Assembly: GCF_037126465.1 (NCBI RefSeq)
Contig: NC_088209.1
Location: 20,589,146 to 20,653,145 of the forward strand
Direction of reading: 5' to 3'
Origin: Ornithodoros turicata
Taxonomy: Eukaryota > Arthropoda > Arachnida > Ixodida > Argasidae
DNA length: 64,000 bases
The notes below the pieces were generated by a model. It was not told the origin of the DNA. It was given only the letters and a program-made list of their open reading frames with translations, and did not search any database. The translations under genes and the position numbers were made by a program. Position 1 is the first letter of the stretch. Each line of letters opens with the position of its first letter. Below, one piece after another: positions 20,840 to 31,620 of this stretch.

Positions 20840-22598
20840 AGGGTATCGTTGACTGATTAGATGAGTCACAGAATCAGTGAGCCCATCTCCCTTAACTTCA
20901 TCTAAGAGAGTTGTGCGTATATTGGCATCGGAGCGGAAGACCAGCCACACACAGACTGGTTCCCTCTAACGTTTCACACAGACTATACTAGAACTGCGTA
21001 GATACCAACTCTAGACCAATATGATATGTAGATTAATATGTTCGTTGGACGTCACATTACAACGATCATGTATTGGCATCGAAGAGGAAGTCCACTCACA
21101 TAGAACGTGTGTGTTGTCATCAAGCAAGAGAACTACCTATAGGGGTAGCCCCTTTTGCACAGGCTCTATCTTACATACCAGATAACAACGTTCCAAAGGG
21201 AGATTGCTTTTTGCACATGCCATACCATGCGAACAATCCTGAAACTTCGGAAGAGTCCTACGGGGGGCAGTACAGTGGGCTAAGTGGGCTTACTAGAACT
21301 TGATGAATGCAACAACTCAATGCAATGTTTGTGTCGTCCCTAAGTGTGGTCTGCCTCGGTCAAATCTCGTTGTTTACGTAGAACTTGATATTCCACTCAC
21401 CTTGATCATGATCAAAGAGCCGAGTCGCTGTAAGCCAGCGGCGAGAGCAGTCCACAGACCCAAATAATGACTTCTCACGGATGATATGTGCACGCAACCC
21501 GGCTCTCACTTCCTGGAAAATAGCCGTGCTCCCAACATCTGGGCCTCCGAAGGCCAGCCGACACCGGTGAATCCAAATTGGAAGTTGATTTCCGAGATCA
21601 GCAATGATAGCTGCTGCTTCCGCTCTGCGCGTACGACCGGCACCGGCTCCAGGTACCTTACGGTAGCCCTATCAACTGCTGGGAGCCCAAATATTTGCGC
21701 CACCCTACTCCACAGTAAAAGTGGAACATGGCATCGCAAAAAAAACAAACAAAAAACAATGTTCTGCAGTCTCAGACATGCCAAGACGGACTACTGTCCG
21801 TGCGGCATATCCGAAAACTGTGCAAACGTTCACGTAGTGGAAGGACACCATGGGCCAGCTTCCACTGGAGACTAGCACGCCGTGCGTCAAGCTAGCCTGC
21901 AGTGATACGCCGCCATGCGAATTTCGTTGGCACTGCTGGCCTTGCGGGACCCGGTCGCATTTCCCTGAAGGCGGAGTAGAAATCACAGACGTTACACGAA
22001 GAAATGTCTTCGCCTGGGCATTGGACACGCAAGCGCCGCACAACAGCAACACAAGGACTATAATAAGCAGGGAGTATTTCCGCCCTGGGGCGAAGCTCGG
22101 GACTCTCTAGGAACCACCTGGCAGCGTATCCTAGAAACACTGTGCTAACGCGCAGGCAGGGTGCTCCGACGCACGGCGATTGAAGTGCGGCGATTGAATA
22201 CGCGATTGAAGCGCCAAGCACTTTTCTGGCACAGCTGGTGCTCCCAATCGACCCAGATCACGGCTTCCGTGTAGTTGAGACCTACAGACCCATTCAACGA
22301 ATTCGCCCCACAGGAAGCGGAACGCGTGTCGTGTGATAGCAGCTTGTATTACCGCTGGTGGGGATGAAACAGCCGCTAAAAACCACAAGCGACTGTAATA
22401 CCGTGCTGCTAGCAGTCGTGCCCGAAAAGCAATCGGCAGATCAACAAATTTAAGCTCCCCCAGCACAGCACTACAGCGGCTGAATACTCGAGGCCGGTTG
22501 ACAGCTGACACCCCTGCACTGTCAAAAACTGCTCCTAGGATTTTAACCTGAGGTCTTACAGGGACTTGAAACGGTGCAGCACAGGTTGGCTGAACATT

Positions 22599-23174
22599 TC
22601 AAAAAAGAGCGACACTTTTGGGTCTGTTCAATCTTGCCCCAGAAACTGTACCGTAGTCTCCAAATGCTTTCAACACTGGCTCTAGGGAACTCTCGCGCGG
22701 TAGTGTGACGGAGACATCGTCAGCGTACGCAAACAGAGGCGGTGGGCATCTATTAGGTAGCCTTAGGATAACTGAGAAGGAACACAGTTTCTCTAGGAGA
22801 GGGTTGATGGCAATGGCATGCAAGGTGGGGAAGAAAGGGCATCCTTGTCGGACACCACACGTAACGTCAAACGGAGACCACAGACCACCAGCTACGGAAA
22901 CGACACTATATGCGCCTTTTTATAGCACCTCAACAAAGTACACCCAATGATCGGCGAAACCATATGCACGCAGTCTTCAAAATAGGTACATGGGCCGCAC
23001 ACGATTGAATGTCTTGGACTGATCGAAGGAAGCTACAACCGCTACTGTGCGTGAAGACATTATCGAATGGATGGCATCACGTAGCGCTATCCCGTGGAGG
23101 TCTGACGACCTGACAGCGACAGAACACGCCTGGCCCGGGTGTAGCACCTGTGCTAAGTGCGGCGAAACACGCAA
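22599..23174 (-). pseudogene. LINE reverse transcriptase palm (motifs A to C)
   Basis: FDQSKTFNRV (22990-23040) is motif A with the second Asp changed to Asn. GVRQGCPFFPTLHAIAINPL and FAYADDVSVTL (near 22720-22740) are motifs B and C with the YADD pair intact. The pieces lie in different frames, so the copy carries frameshifts between motifs. Confidence 0.7.
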
Positions 23175-23823
23175 AAGGCTTGGCTACAGGGCCACCAACA
23201 GCACGTTCATTCGCAACGGCCACAATAACAGCTTCTAGAACGGGATGCCCATCTTCACTAGACACAACTACGGTTGGGATGCCCACACTGGTGGCCTGCG
23301 CGGCTTGCGCAGCCGACACAACCGGTGCGTTTGGTGGCACGCGACCAGCTCCAACACGGGAAGCCCACGTCGAAGCCGAACACTCGGACACGGCGTGGTC
23401 TCCACCGCAACGCCTAGATAAATCACCGCAACCCTCATGCCCCACGTCACCACAGCGGGTACAAAGCGGGGCCACACAGACCTTCTTAAAGTGACCTTGC
23501 GCATTACATCGCATGCACACGCGCTTTAGTCTTGGGTCTTGTTTTTTGGAAGCATCCTTGCACAACAAGGTGCTCTCCCTCATGAACGGACAGAGGAGAC
23601 GTCGTGCCAAGCACAGATTCAGCAGAACTGTCAAAGGCCTCCAAAGAGTGGACCAGAAGCATTTATAAAATTCAGCTGGGAGGCCATCGGAACCGGGAGG
23701 CTTTCCAGTGTGAAGAGCTTTGATGGCAGCAGTATATTCGTCCTCAGAGAACGGAGCTGCACTGAGCTCGATACGTCGTGCGACCGGCAAAAACGCTCGA
23801 CCCTCGATGTCGGCAGGCTGCAC
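23080..23823 (-). pseudogene. Chimeric frame: RT N-terminus joined to ORF1 zinc knuckles
   Basis: Residues 1-87 are reverse transcriptase N-terminal sequence (PFSEDEYTAAIKALHTGKPP, GSDGLPAEFYK, MRESTLL). From about residue 88 (near 23562) the same open frame becomes ORF1: CMRCNAQGHFKKVC (CX2CX4HX4C) then CTRCGDVGHEGC. Near 23150 the sequence returns to RT in another frame (HPGQACSVAVRS, SFDQSKTFNRV). The RT motifs that should lie between MRESTLL and HPGQACSV are absent, so the ORF1 piece replaces them. It has no stop across the first junction. Confidence 0.7.
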
Positions 23824-24276
23824 GGAGCCAAAAGCGCCATAAAATGATCATGCAGCAGTGATCGGACTCCATCAGGATTCTCCTGAACGGAACCGTCGGT
23901 TGCAGCAAGTTGCTCGATGACACTGGGAGGCCGACGGAGGTAACGGCCACGGTAACTCTCCACGGACGAAAAAGACTCGCGGCTCCTAATTTGGTCTCTT
24001 CCCACCATTCCGTCGAGACTAAAGTGTCATCACAGCGATCAACAAGGTACGCTTTGACGTTGTTACGAATTTCTGTGTCTCGCAGTATAGCTCGGCACAA
24101 AGCCTCCAGCAGCCGGATCCGGAGCGAGAACCTCGCAACTCAGTGAGCAAGAGACGCACACCCTCATGGTCAGAAATATCTCCAGAGGGAAGCACATCAC
24201 ATCTCAAAACACGGCTGCCCAAACAACGAGAAACATACAAACGGTCAAGTCGGCTATGTGCACCCTGAGCATTGCA

Positions 24277-24822
24277 CTACGTGTACTGGTAAACTCCAGG
24301 ATTTATGTGCGAAAATGCATCTATAAGTCCTAGGCCGCCAATTAATTGCAACAGGCCCTGGTTTACAGGCCGGCTTCCACTCCCATGACCGTCAATAGTG
24401 CAGTTAAAGTCCCCTGCAACCACAAGGTTTGGGTTACCCACCCCGAAATAATCGAGACCCCTGAAAAATTCCGTACGGTCACCGCGGCGGACCGGAGCGT
24501 ACAAGTTCAGAACTCTGAGAACTGTACCCGCTAGGTCCAGCTCAACCGAAATAACCCAATCGCGATCAAACCACTTTACCACGTCGCGACAAGATGGAAA
24601 AATTATAACGCCAACTCCTGATCGACGAGGTGAGCCATGACTAAAAAAGACCCTAACATGATGGTTCGCCTCTAAATTCCTGACAGTTTTTGCTGAAAGA
24701 AAATGAGTTTCCTGCAACAAAAGAATATCAATGGAATGACCAGAAGCCCACTGTAATACAGAAAGTTGCTTTGTACAGCGAGACAACCCCCTACAATTCA
24801 GCGTAGGCACAGAAAGCGCCAT
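24277..24822 (-). pseudogene. LINE ORF2 start: AP-endonuclease domain
   Basis: The chosen Met at 24822 lies 26 nt after the ORF1 stop. The motifs PTLNCRGLS, ILLLQETHF, LNLYAPVRRGDR and VVAGDFNCTI are those of the apurinic-type endonuclease that nicks target DNA. The frame ends at a stop just after PGVYQYT, but the domain plainly continues in frame (AHSRLDRLYVS, then SGDISDHEGV with the terminal SDH motif). The stop is therefore a nonsense mutation. Confidence 0.75.
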
Positions 24823-24847
24823 AATGAGAAATAATGCCCTAAAAAAA

Positions 24848-25384
24848 CTACCATTGCACGTATGTTGCTTGCTCTGGCACAACAGCTGATGCCTCTGCCT
24901 CCATGTCAATGTTACCATCATTTTGACCCAACGCTTCTTCGTCACTTGAAAGAGATACGTCGCTCGGCAACCAGCGACCATCGCCTACCACGGACTCTCC
25001 CTGAGGCACCCTCTCGCCCCGTACTATTACGACTGCATCACAGTTATCATTGTCGCATTCATCCACACTTGAGTCACTCGGAAGCGGCACAGAAGCTACA
25101 GAGGACATCCCTGCCTCCGCCCCATCCACAGTGTTAAGAGCGGCAATAGCGACAGGCTCCAATGCCACAGAATCCGCGACTTCCGACACCACATCCGCAG
25201 AAGGCACACTCCCCGCTGGTGCAGTCCCAGGGCCACCGGTCTCCGAGGCATTTGGAATGCCCACCATATGGGATGACCAGGTTTTCACCGAGCACGACAT
25301 AGCAGCATGGTCTCCCCCAGACCTATGGCACGGTTTCTCACAGGTAGGACGACCTACCTCCCCACACCTAGAGCACGCAGGCAC
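24848..25384 (-). pseudogene. LINE ORF1 C-terminal part (zinc knuckles)
   Basis: The open frame has CSRCGEVGRPTCEKPCHRSG then GDHAAMSC, a gag-like CCHC zinc-knuckle region that would bind LINE RNA. It is followed by an acidic Ser/Asp-rich tail (SSDEEALGQNDGN). The N-terminal RNA-binding part is missing; the copy starts near 25430. It is homologous to the piece inserted in the RT at 23150-23562. Confidence 0.65.
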
Positions 25385-25549
25385 CGAGCAGGACTTTTTA
25401 AAATGTCCCGAAATGTTTTAAAGTGAAATGTCAAAGTCAACATAGGCTGAATCATGATGGTGAAACAACCAGATAATAGGACAGCTGTCGTCCTAAAAGT
25501 TGATATGCACTCTAACAGCAGCGCTTCACTCCATAGCACAGTCGTATTC

Positions 25550-26930
25550 CCAATTGTATTGTTGACTGATTAGATGAGTCACAAAATTAGTGAGCCCATC
25601 TTCCTTATCTTTTAGCCTACCACTCCCTATATCCTTAATTTACAGATTTGCTTTATTTTCCCCCAACCAAGTCAACAACTGTCGTATTCCCAACTGTAGG
25701 ATGGGACAAACGAAAGCTTGCCAACAACAGTAACAGAAATCTATATATATGTATTGGCATCATCGTGGAAGACCAGCCATATTGGCTGGCTCCCTTTAAC
25801 GCCACAAACGCACTAGTTTACAACCATCGCAACGCCAACACCCGAAGACGAGCTCACGGCAGGTCTGGGATTGATGTACGTGCTAGATGCCACCTCGCAA
25901 CAAACCAAAACCCACGGAGAGTTGCTCGTGGGACAGCAGCACGAAGGATATTAGAAGCGGATGACATACCTACCATTGCTTTCTTCGAAGAGGGTCGCTG
26001 ATGTTTGCCACCGCCTACCAAACTGGACGGCCCCAAGAACTGCTCTCTCCCTGTATAACACTCTACGGATGCCCGCTCTGACCCTGTTCAGTACCTCAAC
26101 GGCGGTGCGAGCACGGCCACCGTGCACAGCTATGCAGCGTGCTATCCAGACCTGGTAGTTTATTTCTGCCGCCAGGAGTACAAACTGGCGTCTATCGCCG
26201 ACCGGAACTGAGAGCGAGCTCAGTAACTGGACCGTGCCCCACCGAATGAACGGAATGCCGTAAAGCACCTCAGCCTTGTGCCACAAAAAATCCAGGAGTA
26301 TAGACAGTTGCGAAAAGCGTGTTCCGACGTTTCAAAGGTAGGACAGAAAGGGCAAAAAGGTCTTGTCAAACCGAAGCGGGACAACCTGTCCCTGAGAGGT
26401 AAAACGTCGTGCGCAAGACGCCACTGCAAGCTTGCACGGCGCGCGTCCAACCAGCCGGCCGTAATATGAAGCCACGCGATCGGGCGAGGCACAGCTGAGC
26501 TCGCCGTCGGAAGGAGCACCAGAAGAGCGGCATAAAACTGCTTGACGGACCAGACAAAGATCAGGAAAAGATCTTCCCGGAACAGCACCGCAAGCGGTAC
26601 TGCCCCGACGACCTTGTTATCGGCCGCGCGTTCAAAGACACGGCCCACCCAGGGGCGAACCGCGTTATCAAGGGGCCCTTCTCCAAATATGAAGGACCGG
26701 CTCCCTTTCGCCTCCCTCCACCGCGAACGATCCTGGCCAAAGGCGAAAGATCAATACGCGGATTTGAAGGGAGACCAGAGCATATCCAGACAAAGAAATT
26801 TCAAAGTGTTAGTGCGACGATCGCCGCAAACGCAAGCACTCAGTCTGCCCGCTGCTACATATCATCAGTGCCAGTTATCCAAGTTTGCGGGTGTGGTGGA
26901 AGCTTTACACTAAAACTGTTCGCCTCTCCT
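25550..26930 (-). pseudogene. LINE copy B, C-terminal part and 3' UTR
   Basis: Minus frames 26648-26220 and 26286-25951 encode an ORF2 C-terminus. RRASLQWRLAHDVLPLRDRL is followed by CPFCPTFETSEHAFRNC, a CX2CX8HX3C-type motif, then SLSVPVGDRRQFVLLAAEIN. The last segment matches copy A at 21506-21784. The 3' UTR words ACTGATTAGATGAGTCAC (25568-25585) and TATTGGCATC also recur in copy A. There is one frameshift near 26250-26280. It lies just upstream of copy A in the same orientation. Confidence 0.7.
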
Positions 26931-28187
26931 GTCCCTTAGCGGTACGCAATGAAGACGACGTTCCAGTTTGGAGAACTGAAATAAATGTTGATGATGATAT
27001 ATATATATATGTATTCTTTATATTTTGAAGTGGACAGGCTGAGCTTCATTTTAGCGTTGACGGCATGTCTGTATCACGGTGGCAACTTCACCTTTTATTC
27101 CTTCCAATATTGGCAATTTTCGAAAATTTGCATATTTCCCGCCATATTTCACTGCCTTCTTCTTTAACTCAAGGATTGAAATTTTTTCTACATGTTCATC
27201 ATGTCCACAACTATCAGGACACCAAATTTCATACTTGTGCGTGCACCAGTGAACAGGGAAAAAATGCCAAACATACGAGAAAAACGCAACGGTTATAGCC
27301 TGTGGCGCGCCTTAAATACACGCTGTCATCCGTATTTTTTCACTTAGAACTAAGGGTCAGTGGTTCCTGATCAGTCTAGAAGTGGCAAATCTCCAATCAC
27401 TTGAGGCGTTCCCTGCGGAGAAACCATTAAACGCACCCTACTTTTTGGCCCTCCCGCAGACTTTGGCGCCGCCTCGCGTGAAAGCCGCGTGGAATTCGGC
27501 TGAAATATTTTTGTGACATTCATAATTCAATGATACGAAGTAGTGAAAAAAAAATTGTCAAAGTCCGTGGGGGTCGGGCCACGATTGTGCGACGGTTCTT
27601 GTGGAATGACCCAGAGCTTATTCGTGAGTGAGGTTCTTTGAAACTATTGACAAGAAAGTGTCCCGCTGGACGCGGGTTAACACGATCCGCATAAGTCTGT
27701 CGTTCTATCCTGTATATCGAGGCTCTTTAATATGACACCCCTTAATACTACGTCTCCGCTTTACGGCCCCTTTTCTCGGGAACCTTTCCCTCCCAATGGC
27801 CTCCGCATGTAACTCTTGTTCTTTAATACGACATTTCGTTTATATGACACTGACGGGTATTTTCCGCACAACTAGGCGCGATCACATATACTTTGCCCTC
27901 GTCACTATGACCGTTGGTCTCCTCTGAGCCGGCGGTTCTCCTGGCCTATATAATGGCCAAAACACGGGCCCACTTTCGGGTTGACTCATGATGTCCCTGT
28001 CTGACATGCTTAAAGCCCCAGGACAGATTTCCTTTCCAGGAGGGAAGGAAGATTTGATTGGCTTCGAAATGGGCAAAGAATGATCAGTGACGAAACCAAA
28101 ATAATAAAAAGAGGAGCGCACTGTCTCGGCTCGCGTTTGGTCACGCGTCCGCGATCATCATTGTCTGGTCATCTATCGCGGAATGAT
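26931..28187. other. Unassigned stretch with (AT)n
   Basis: A GATGATGATATATATATATATG run lies at about 26990-27011. The rest shows no recognised exon or element ends. Confidence 0.35.
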
Positions 28188-28322
28188 ACACACACACACA
28201 CACACACAGACACACACACAGACAGACAGACACAGACAGACACAGAGACAGACAGACAGACAGAGGCAGACAGACAGAGGCAGACAGACAGAGGCAGACA
28301 GACAGACAGAGAGAGAGAGAGA
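28188..28322. repeat. Compound microsatellite (CA)n / (CAGA)n / (GA)n
   Basis: About 135 bp of ACACAC, then CAGACAGA and GAGAGA. It creates open frames of over 100 codons on both strands with only a few residue types, which are not genes. Confidence 0.9.
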
Positions 28323-28439
28323 TATACGATGATGAAATGGGCTGATGCCGGCCAGCAGGCTGGGCACTGCCCCAGTGCCACTTGTACGTGATGAGAGATG
28401 AGGATGGAAATGATAAGGAGTCCGGTAATCAAAGCAGGG

Positions 28440-28900
28440 TGGAGAGGCCTGTTGATGACAGGAAAATAGGAATGATAGAGCAATGTATTCTCCCCGTCTG
28501 GAAAGATACACATGTGCCAGCGACGTGCTCGGACGACTGAAAACATTTCAATTCAGGAAAGGTCTTTTCCATCGTGTGTCCACTGCCAGGATCCTGCGAT
28601 CATAATTCCGGATGGGATTTGTATTAGTCGTACCGGTACCGGCGGAGGAGTAGAACGAGCTTGAAAACTAAAATAAATTAGGAAGAGCGGCATTAGATGA
28701 GACGCTTTAGCAAGAAAATAAGTGTTTTGCTATGAGGACAACTGGGTATGTTCACAGTGTGCCCCTGGCGATCTCCTACGATGGCTATAATGAGGCTCCT
28801 GATGATGGTAATCCCAAGAGGTATGCTATTTGCCATGATTTCTGTTACCTTTTCTGAGGTAACAGAAATCATGTCTGCTTCGGACATTAAAGTATGAGAA
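28440..28900. repeat. Dispersed repeat, copy 1
   Basis: Shares ordered blocks with 29205-29486 plus 29805-29900: TTCTCCCCGTCTGGA, GTGCCAGCGACGTGCTCG, ATAATGAGGCTCCT and ATTTCTGTTACC. Copy 2 is split by a SINE. Nature unknown; no ORF. Confidence 0.6.
28834..28873. repeat. Short perfect hairpin, 16-bp arms
   Basis: CATGATTTCTGTTACC (28834-28849) is exactly inverted at 28858-28873 around an 8-nt loop. Only the left arm is present in the homologous copy at 29870-29890. Confidence 0.75.
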
Positions 28901-29103
28901 GTCGATGACCTCCGAACCTCCAGAACCTCCTCCATCTCCAACCCCCCAAACGTTTGGCGACAGCCCGCAAAATTTTTACGTGTCCACTCCCTACAAGGTG
29001 CGGACCTTGCTATCCACTCCAATTTTTTGCAACACCCCCACATGCTCGCGATTCTGGATAAACCACTGTCGAAGACAGTAAGGACGCGACATGCGCAAGC
29101 ACA

Positions 29104-29160
29104 TGCTTAGAAATGAACTTCACCGCATAGCACGCTCCTAGCCAACCAAGATCTCGAGCG
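29104..29160. mobile_element. Left end fragment of a CACTC-family MITE
   Basis: TGCTTAGAAATGAACTTCAC, then CGCATAGCACGCTCCTAGCC matches the first 55 bp of full copies; the rest is missing. Confidence 0.6.
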
Positions 29161-29204
29161 CCTTCGGTCGCGTGTCCGCGCTTACCATATTCTGCTCATC
29201 AAAC

Positions 29205-29900
29205 CCGGAGTGATAGAGCAGAGTTTTCTCCCCGTCTGGACATATAAAGATGTGCCAGCGACGTGCTCGAAAGCGTTTCTATTGAGGAAGGGTCCTTCTC
29301 CAGCATGTGCCCACTGTTAGGTGTCTCCTATCATTATTTCGGATCAGACTTGTTGTATTGGTCGTGCCGGTACAGGCGAAGAGCCGGACACGCTTGAAAA
29401 ATCAAATGAATGGGAGAGAGCGACATTGGATAAGGTACTTGAGCATGCAAATAAATGTTTGGATGAGGTAACCGCTGTGTTCATTTACGGCGTGCCACCA
29501 GCGGCATGGCCCAGTGGGCTAAGGCTCGTTGGTGGTATAACCAAGGTCGTGATGGAGACTGGGAGGTGGTGGGTTCGAATCCTAGCACCGGCTGTGCTGT
29601 TTGAGGTTTTCCCTGGGTTTTCCGAAGACTTTCCAGACGAATGTCGGCACAGTTCCCCCTGAAGTCTGCCCAGGACGCATACTAATCCCCCTGTCCTCCA
29701 CTCCTTCCTGCTGTCCTCTCTCCGTCTGTCCACATCTCTACGCCGCTCATAGCCACAGTTGCTCCGCGGCGCTAACACACAATAAAACAAAATAACGGCG
29801 TGCCCTTGAGCGTTCTCTCTGAAGACTAGAATGAGGCTCCTGGCTAATCTCAATAGGGATGCTATTTCTCATGAATTTCTGTTACCTCAGAATGACTGTT
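29205..29900. repeat. Dispersed repeat, copy 2, interrupted by a SINE
   Basis: Homologous to 28440-28900. It breaks at 29496 and resumes at 29805 (CTTGAGCGTTCTCTCTGAAG), the breaks coinciding with the SINE target duplication. The repeat is thus older than the SINE. Confidence 0.6.
29487..29804 (+). repeat. tRNA-derived SINE, type A, full length with 10-bp TSD
   Basis: The body 29497-29794 is flanked by perfect ACGGCGTGCC (29487-29496 and 29795-29804). The head has an A-box-like GGCCCAGTGGGCTAAGGC and B-box GGTTCGAATCC (29570-29580). The body has TTTCCAGACGAATGTCGGCA and GCCCAGGACGCA, and the 3' end CAATAAAACAAAAT. This is the best reference copy for the family. Confidence 0.85.
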
Positions 29901-30039
29901 TCGGACTTGAGTGCTTCCATTTTCTCCGGGACACCGGTCTCCTCTCTACCCTGTGATGTGCCTGTGTATGTGTGTGTGTTTTTCCTAGCGTTCTTTTGAT
30001 GCTGTCTCACTAACTCCACTGGCTATCGACCCCTATTCA

Positions 30040-30175
30040 CCGTCGTTCATCATCTCATCATCAGGGCACATCTCATCCTGTTCATTGTGCCTTGGGGCAG
30101 TGGGCCGCACCTCATATGACGAATTTCCGGATTCATCATCATTAATTTATTTGTTGTTATTGTAGTAGTTTTCAA
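30040..30175 (+). repeat. Dispersed repeat with (TTG)n-like end
   Basis: TTCATTGTGCCTTGGGGCAG, then GTGGGCCGCACCT and a TTATTTGTTGTTATTG end. It is inverted at 38285-38520. The related word CATTTATTGTTGTTGTTG occurs at 39313-39335 and 47333-47352. Probably the 3' end of a SINE or LINE; class not resolved. Confidence 0.5.
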
Positions 30176-30304
30176 TGAGATGTGGGTGTCCGGTGTTTGG
30201 TATTGGACACACTTTCGCGATTTTCCATTCAGATGGCTGAGAACCATTTCGCAAACTAAATAGATAAATAATCCGAGCTGTGCAAACCGCGTAGCGTCTT
30301 AAGA

Positions 30305-30395
30305 CTTCTTAAGGCGCTGGAATGAATTGGATTGGAAAAAGAAAGACTATTTTTCTTTCTTTTTCTAATCCAATCTAATCCAGCGTCTTAAGAAG
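30305..30395. repeat. Hairpin repeat, about 41-bp arms
   Basis: The left arm (CTTCTTAAGGCGCTGGAATG, from 30305) pairs with the right arm ending 30395 (ATCCAGCGTCTTAAGAAG) around a short T-rich loop, with few mismatches. Confidence 0.7.
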
Positions 30396-30470
30396 ATGCT
30401 AGGGATCTTGTCTGCACCGCACTCTTTCTCGTATCAAGATTCAATAACAGATTTAGTACCCCTGAATGAA

Positions 30471-30703
30471 AAACAATTAAAAACCCTCAGTGCTGGGTAG
30501 GTCAAGGACAGAGGACAAAAGGAGAAGGACCGGAACTACCCAGCACTGGGGGTTTTTAATTGTTTTTAATTCAATATGAACCAACCAGCCCAAACGCTTG
30601 CTCCGGTCCTTGTCCTTTTATCCTCTGTCCTTGTCCTACCCAGACTGGGGGTTTTTAATTGTTTTTAATTCAATATGAACCAACCAGCCCAAACGCTTGC
30701 TCT
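30471..30703. repeat. Hairpin repeat plus direct duplication of one arm
   Basis: The left arm 30471-30500 and right arm 30536-30565 (CTACCCAGCACTGGGGGTTT) pair at 29 of 30 positions. The right arm and its flank (TTCAATATGAACCAACCAGC) are then repeated directly at 30637-30703. The interval 30501-30535 is itself inverted at 30603-30636 (CCTTGTCCTTTTATCCTCTG). Confidence 0.75.
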
Positions 30704-31180
30704 GCTTAGTACCCCTTCCTCTTGAACTGTAATATTTTCCAATTCGTTCTGATATGACAAAGAAAAGTTAGAAGTGCACTCCTTGTCACATACATAAACC
30801 GATTGAAAATAATAGTTAAATTCCTGAGCAATGACACGGGGCTCCTCAGCAACCTAATCATGTATGGGAAACGACCGCACAGTACTTTTACTATTGCGGG
30901 ATATGTATCTCCGGAACTTCTGCGGACTTGATTTAAAAGAGCACGTGTTTCCCTGGACACGTGTGTGCCCTCAAACAACTTGTTTCATGTTCAGCTCAAA
31001 AGAAATGTCAATCAGCACTTAACTGTACATGTCACTATTTTCTGTGGTCATAGCCTCCCAATCAATTTTGGGGGTATTGGAATGACCAGCAAGGATTATC
31101 CTTGATAGCATGTACCTCCGTAAAACTGATTTCAAATCATCGGAATATAATTTGAGGGACGATAGGCAACACATATTATG
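30704..31180. other. Unassigned stretch
   Basis: A 90-codon minus frame (30706-30978) has no recognised motif. It could be more LINE sequence upstream of the next entry but in the opposite sense; unresolved. Confidence 0.3.
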
Positions 31181-31620
31181 TGTACTTGATTATTATTATT
31201 ATTATTACGTACTATGTATACGTCAAGATGCATCATTAGTTCATCGAATGCGCCTCGATGTTGCTTTTACAGCGCAGTGGCGTTACCGCTTGAGACAAGT
31301 TGACTGTGCCCAATACTGTCACTGCGGTGCTGTAGAAGATCTAGAGAACATTCTTCTTCATTGCCCACACCTTCCCGAACCGAACTCTCCGGATCCCTTA
31401 ACGATTCTCGTCCCCTCTCTCTCACAAAATTGCTTGGTCCCTGGCCAGATCCAGCCCACCAATGCTCTGCCCTCAAAGCTCCCTTGACCTTTCTAGATAC
31501 CATAGGACTTTGATCCTTATTGTGAAGGGGCTCATAATTTCATTCCCCGCATCACCACCAGCAATGGGGTAGAGTATCGCCCCTAGCGATGACACTCCAC
31601 ATTCATCATCTCACAATAAA
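31181..31620 (+). pseudogene. LINE C-terminal fragment
   Basis: Following a (TTA)n run (31188-31206), the frame encodes SLVHRMRLDVAFTAQWRYRL and CHCGAVEDLENILLHCPHL. This is an ORF2 C-terminal zinc motif in which the usual His is replaced by Asn. The frame stops at 31485, and an AATAAAG-like 3' end follows near 31614. 5'-truncated and probably old. Confidence 0.6.

Larger units (their letters stand above)
20840..25430 (-). mobile_element. L1/Tx1-like LINE, long copy A
   Basis: On minus, in order: ORF1 zinc-knuckle end (25384-24848), ORF2 endonuclease (24822-about 24100), inter-domain region (24100-23830), reverse transcriptase (23823-22600) and C-terminal region (22511-21506). Then comes a 3' UTR sharing GACTGATTAGATGAGTCACA with copy B. 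ORF1 stops and ORF2 starts within about 30 bp, an intact boundary. A nonsense codon near 24279, several frameshifts and an internal ORF1-derived insert in the RT make it inactive. The clade is inferred from motif style only. Confidence 0.75.

Noticed and set aside
28169..28546. 125-codon minus frame rich in Ser/Val/Cys/Leu
   Set aside because: Most of it is the compound CA/CAGA/GA microsatellite at 28188-28322.
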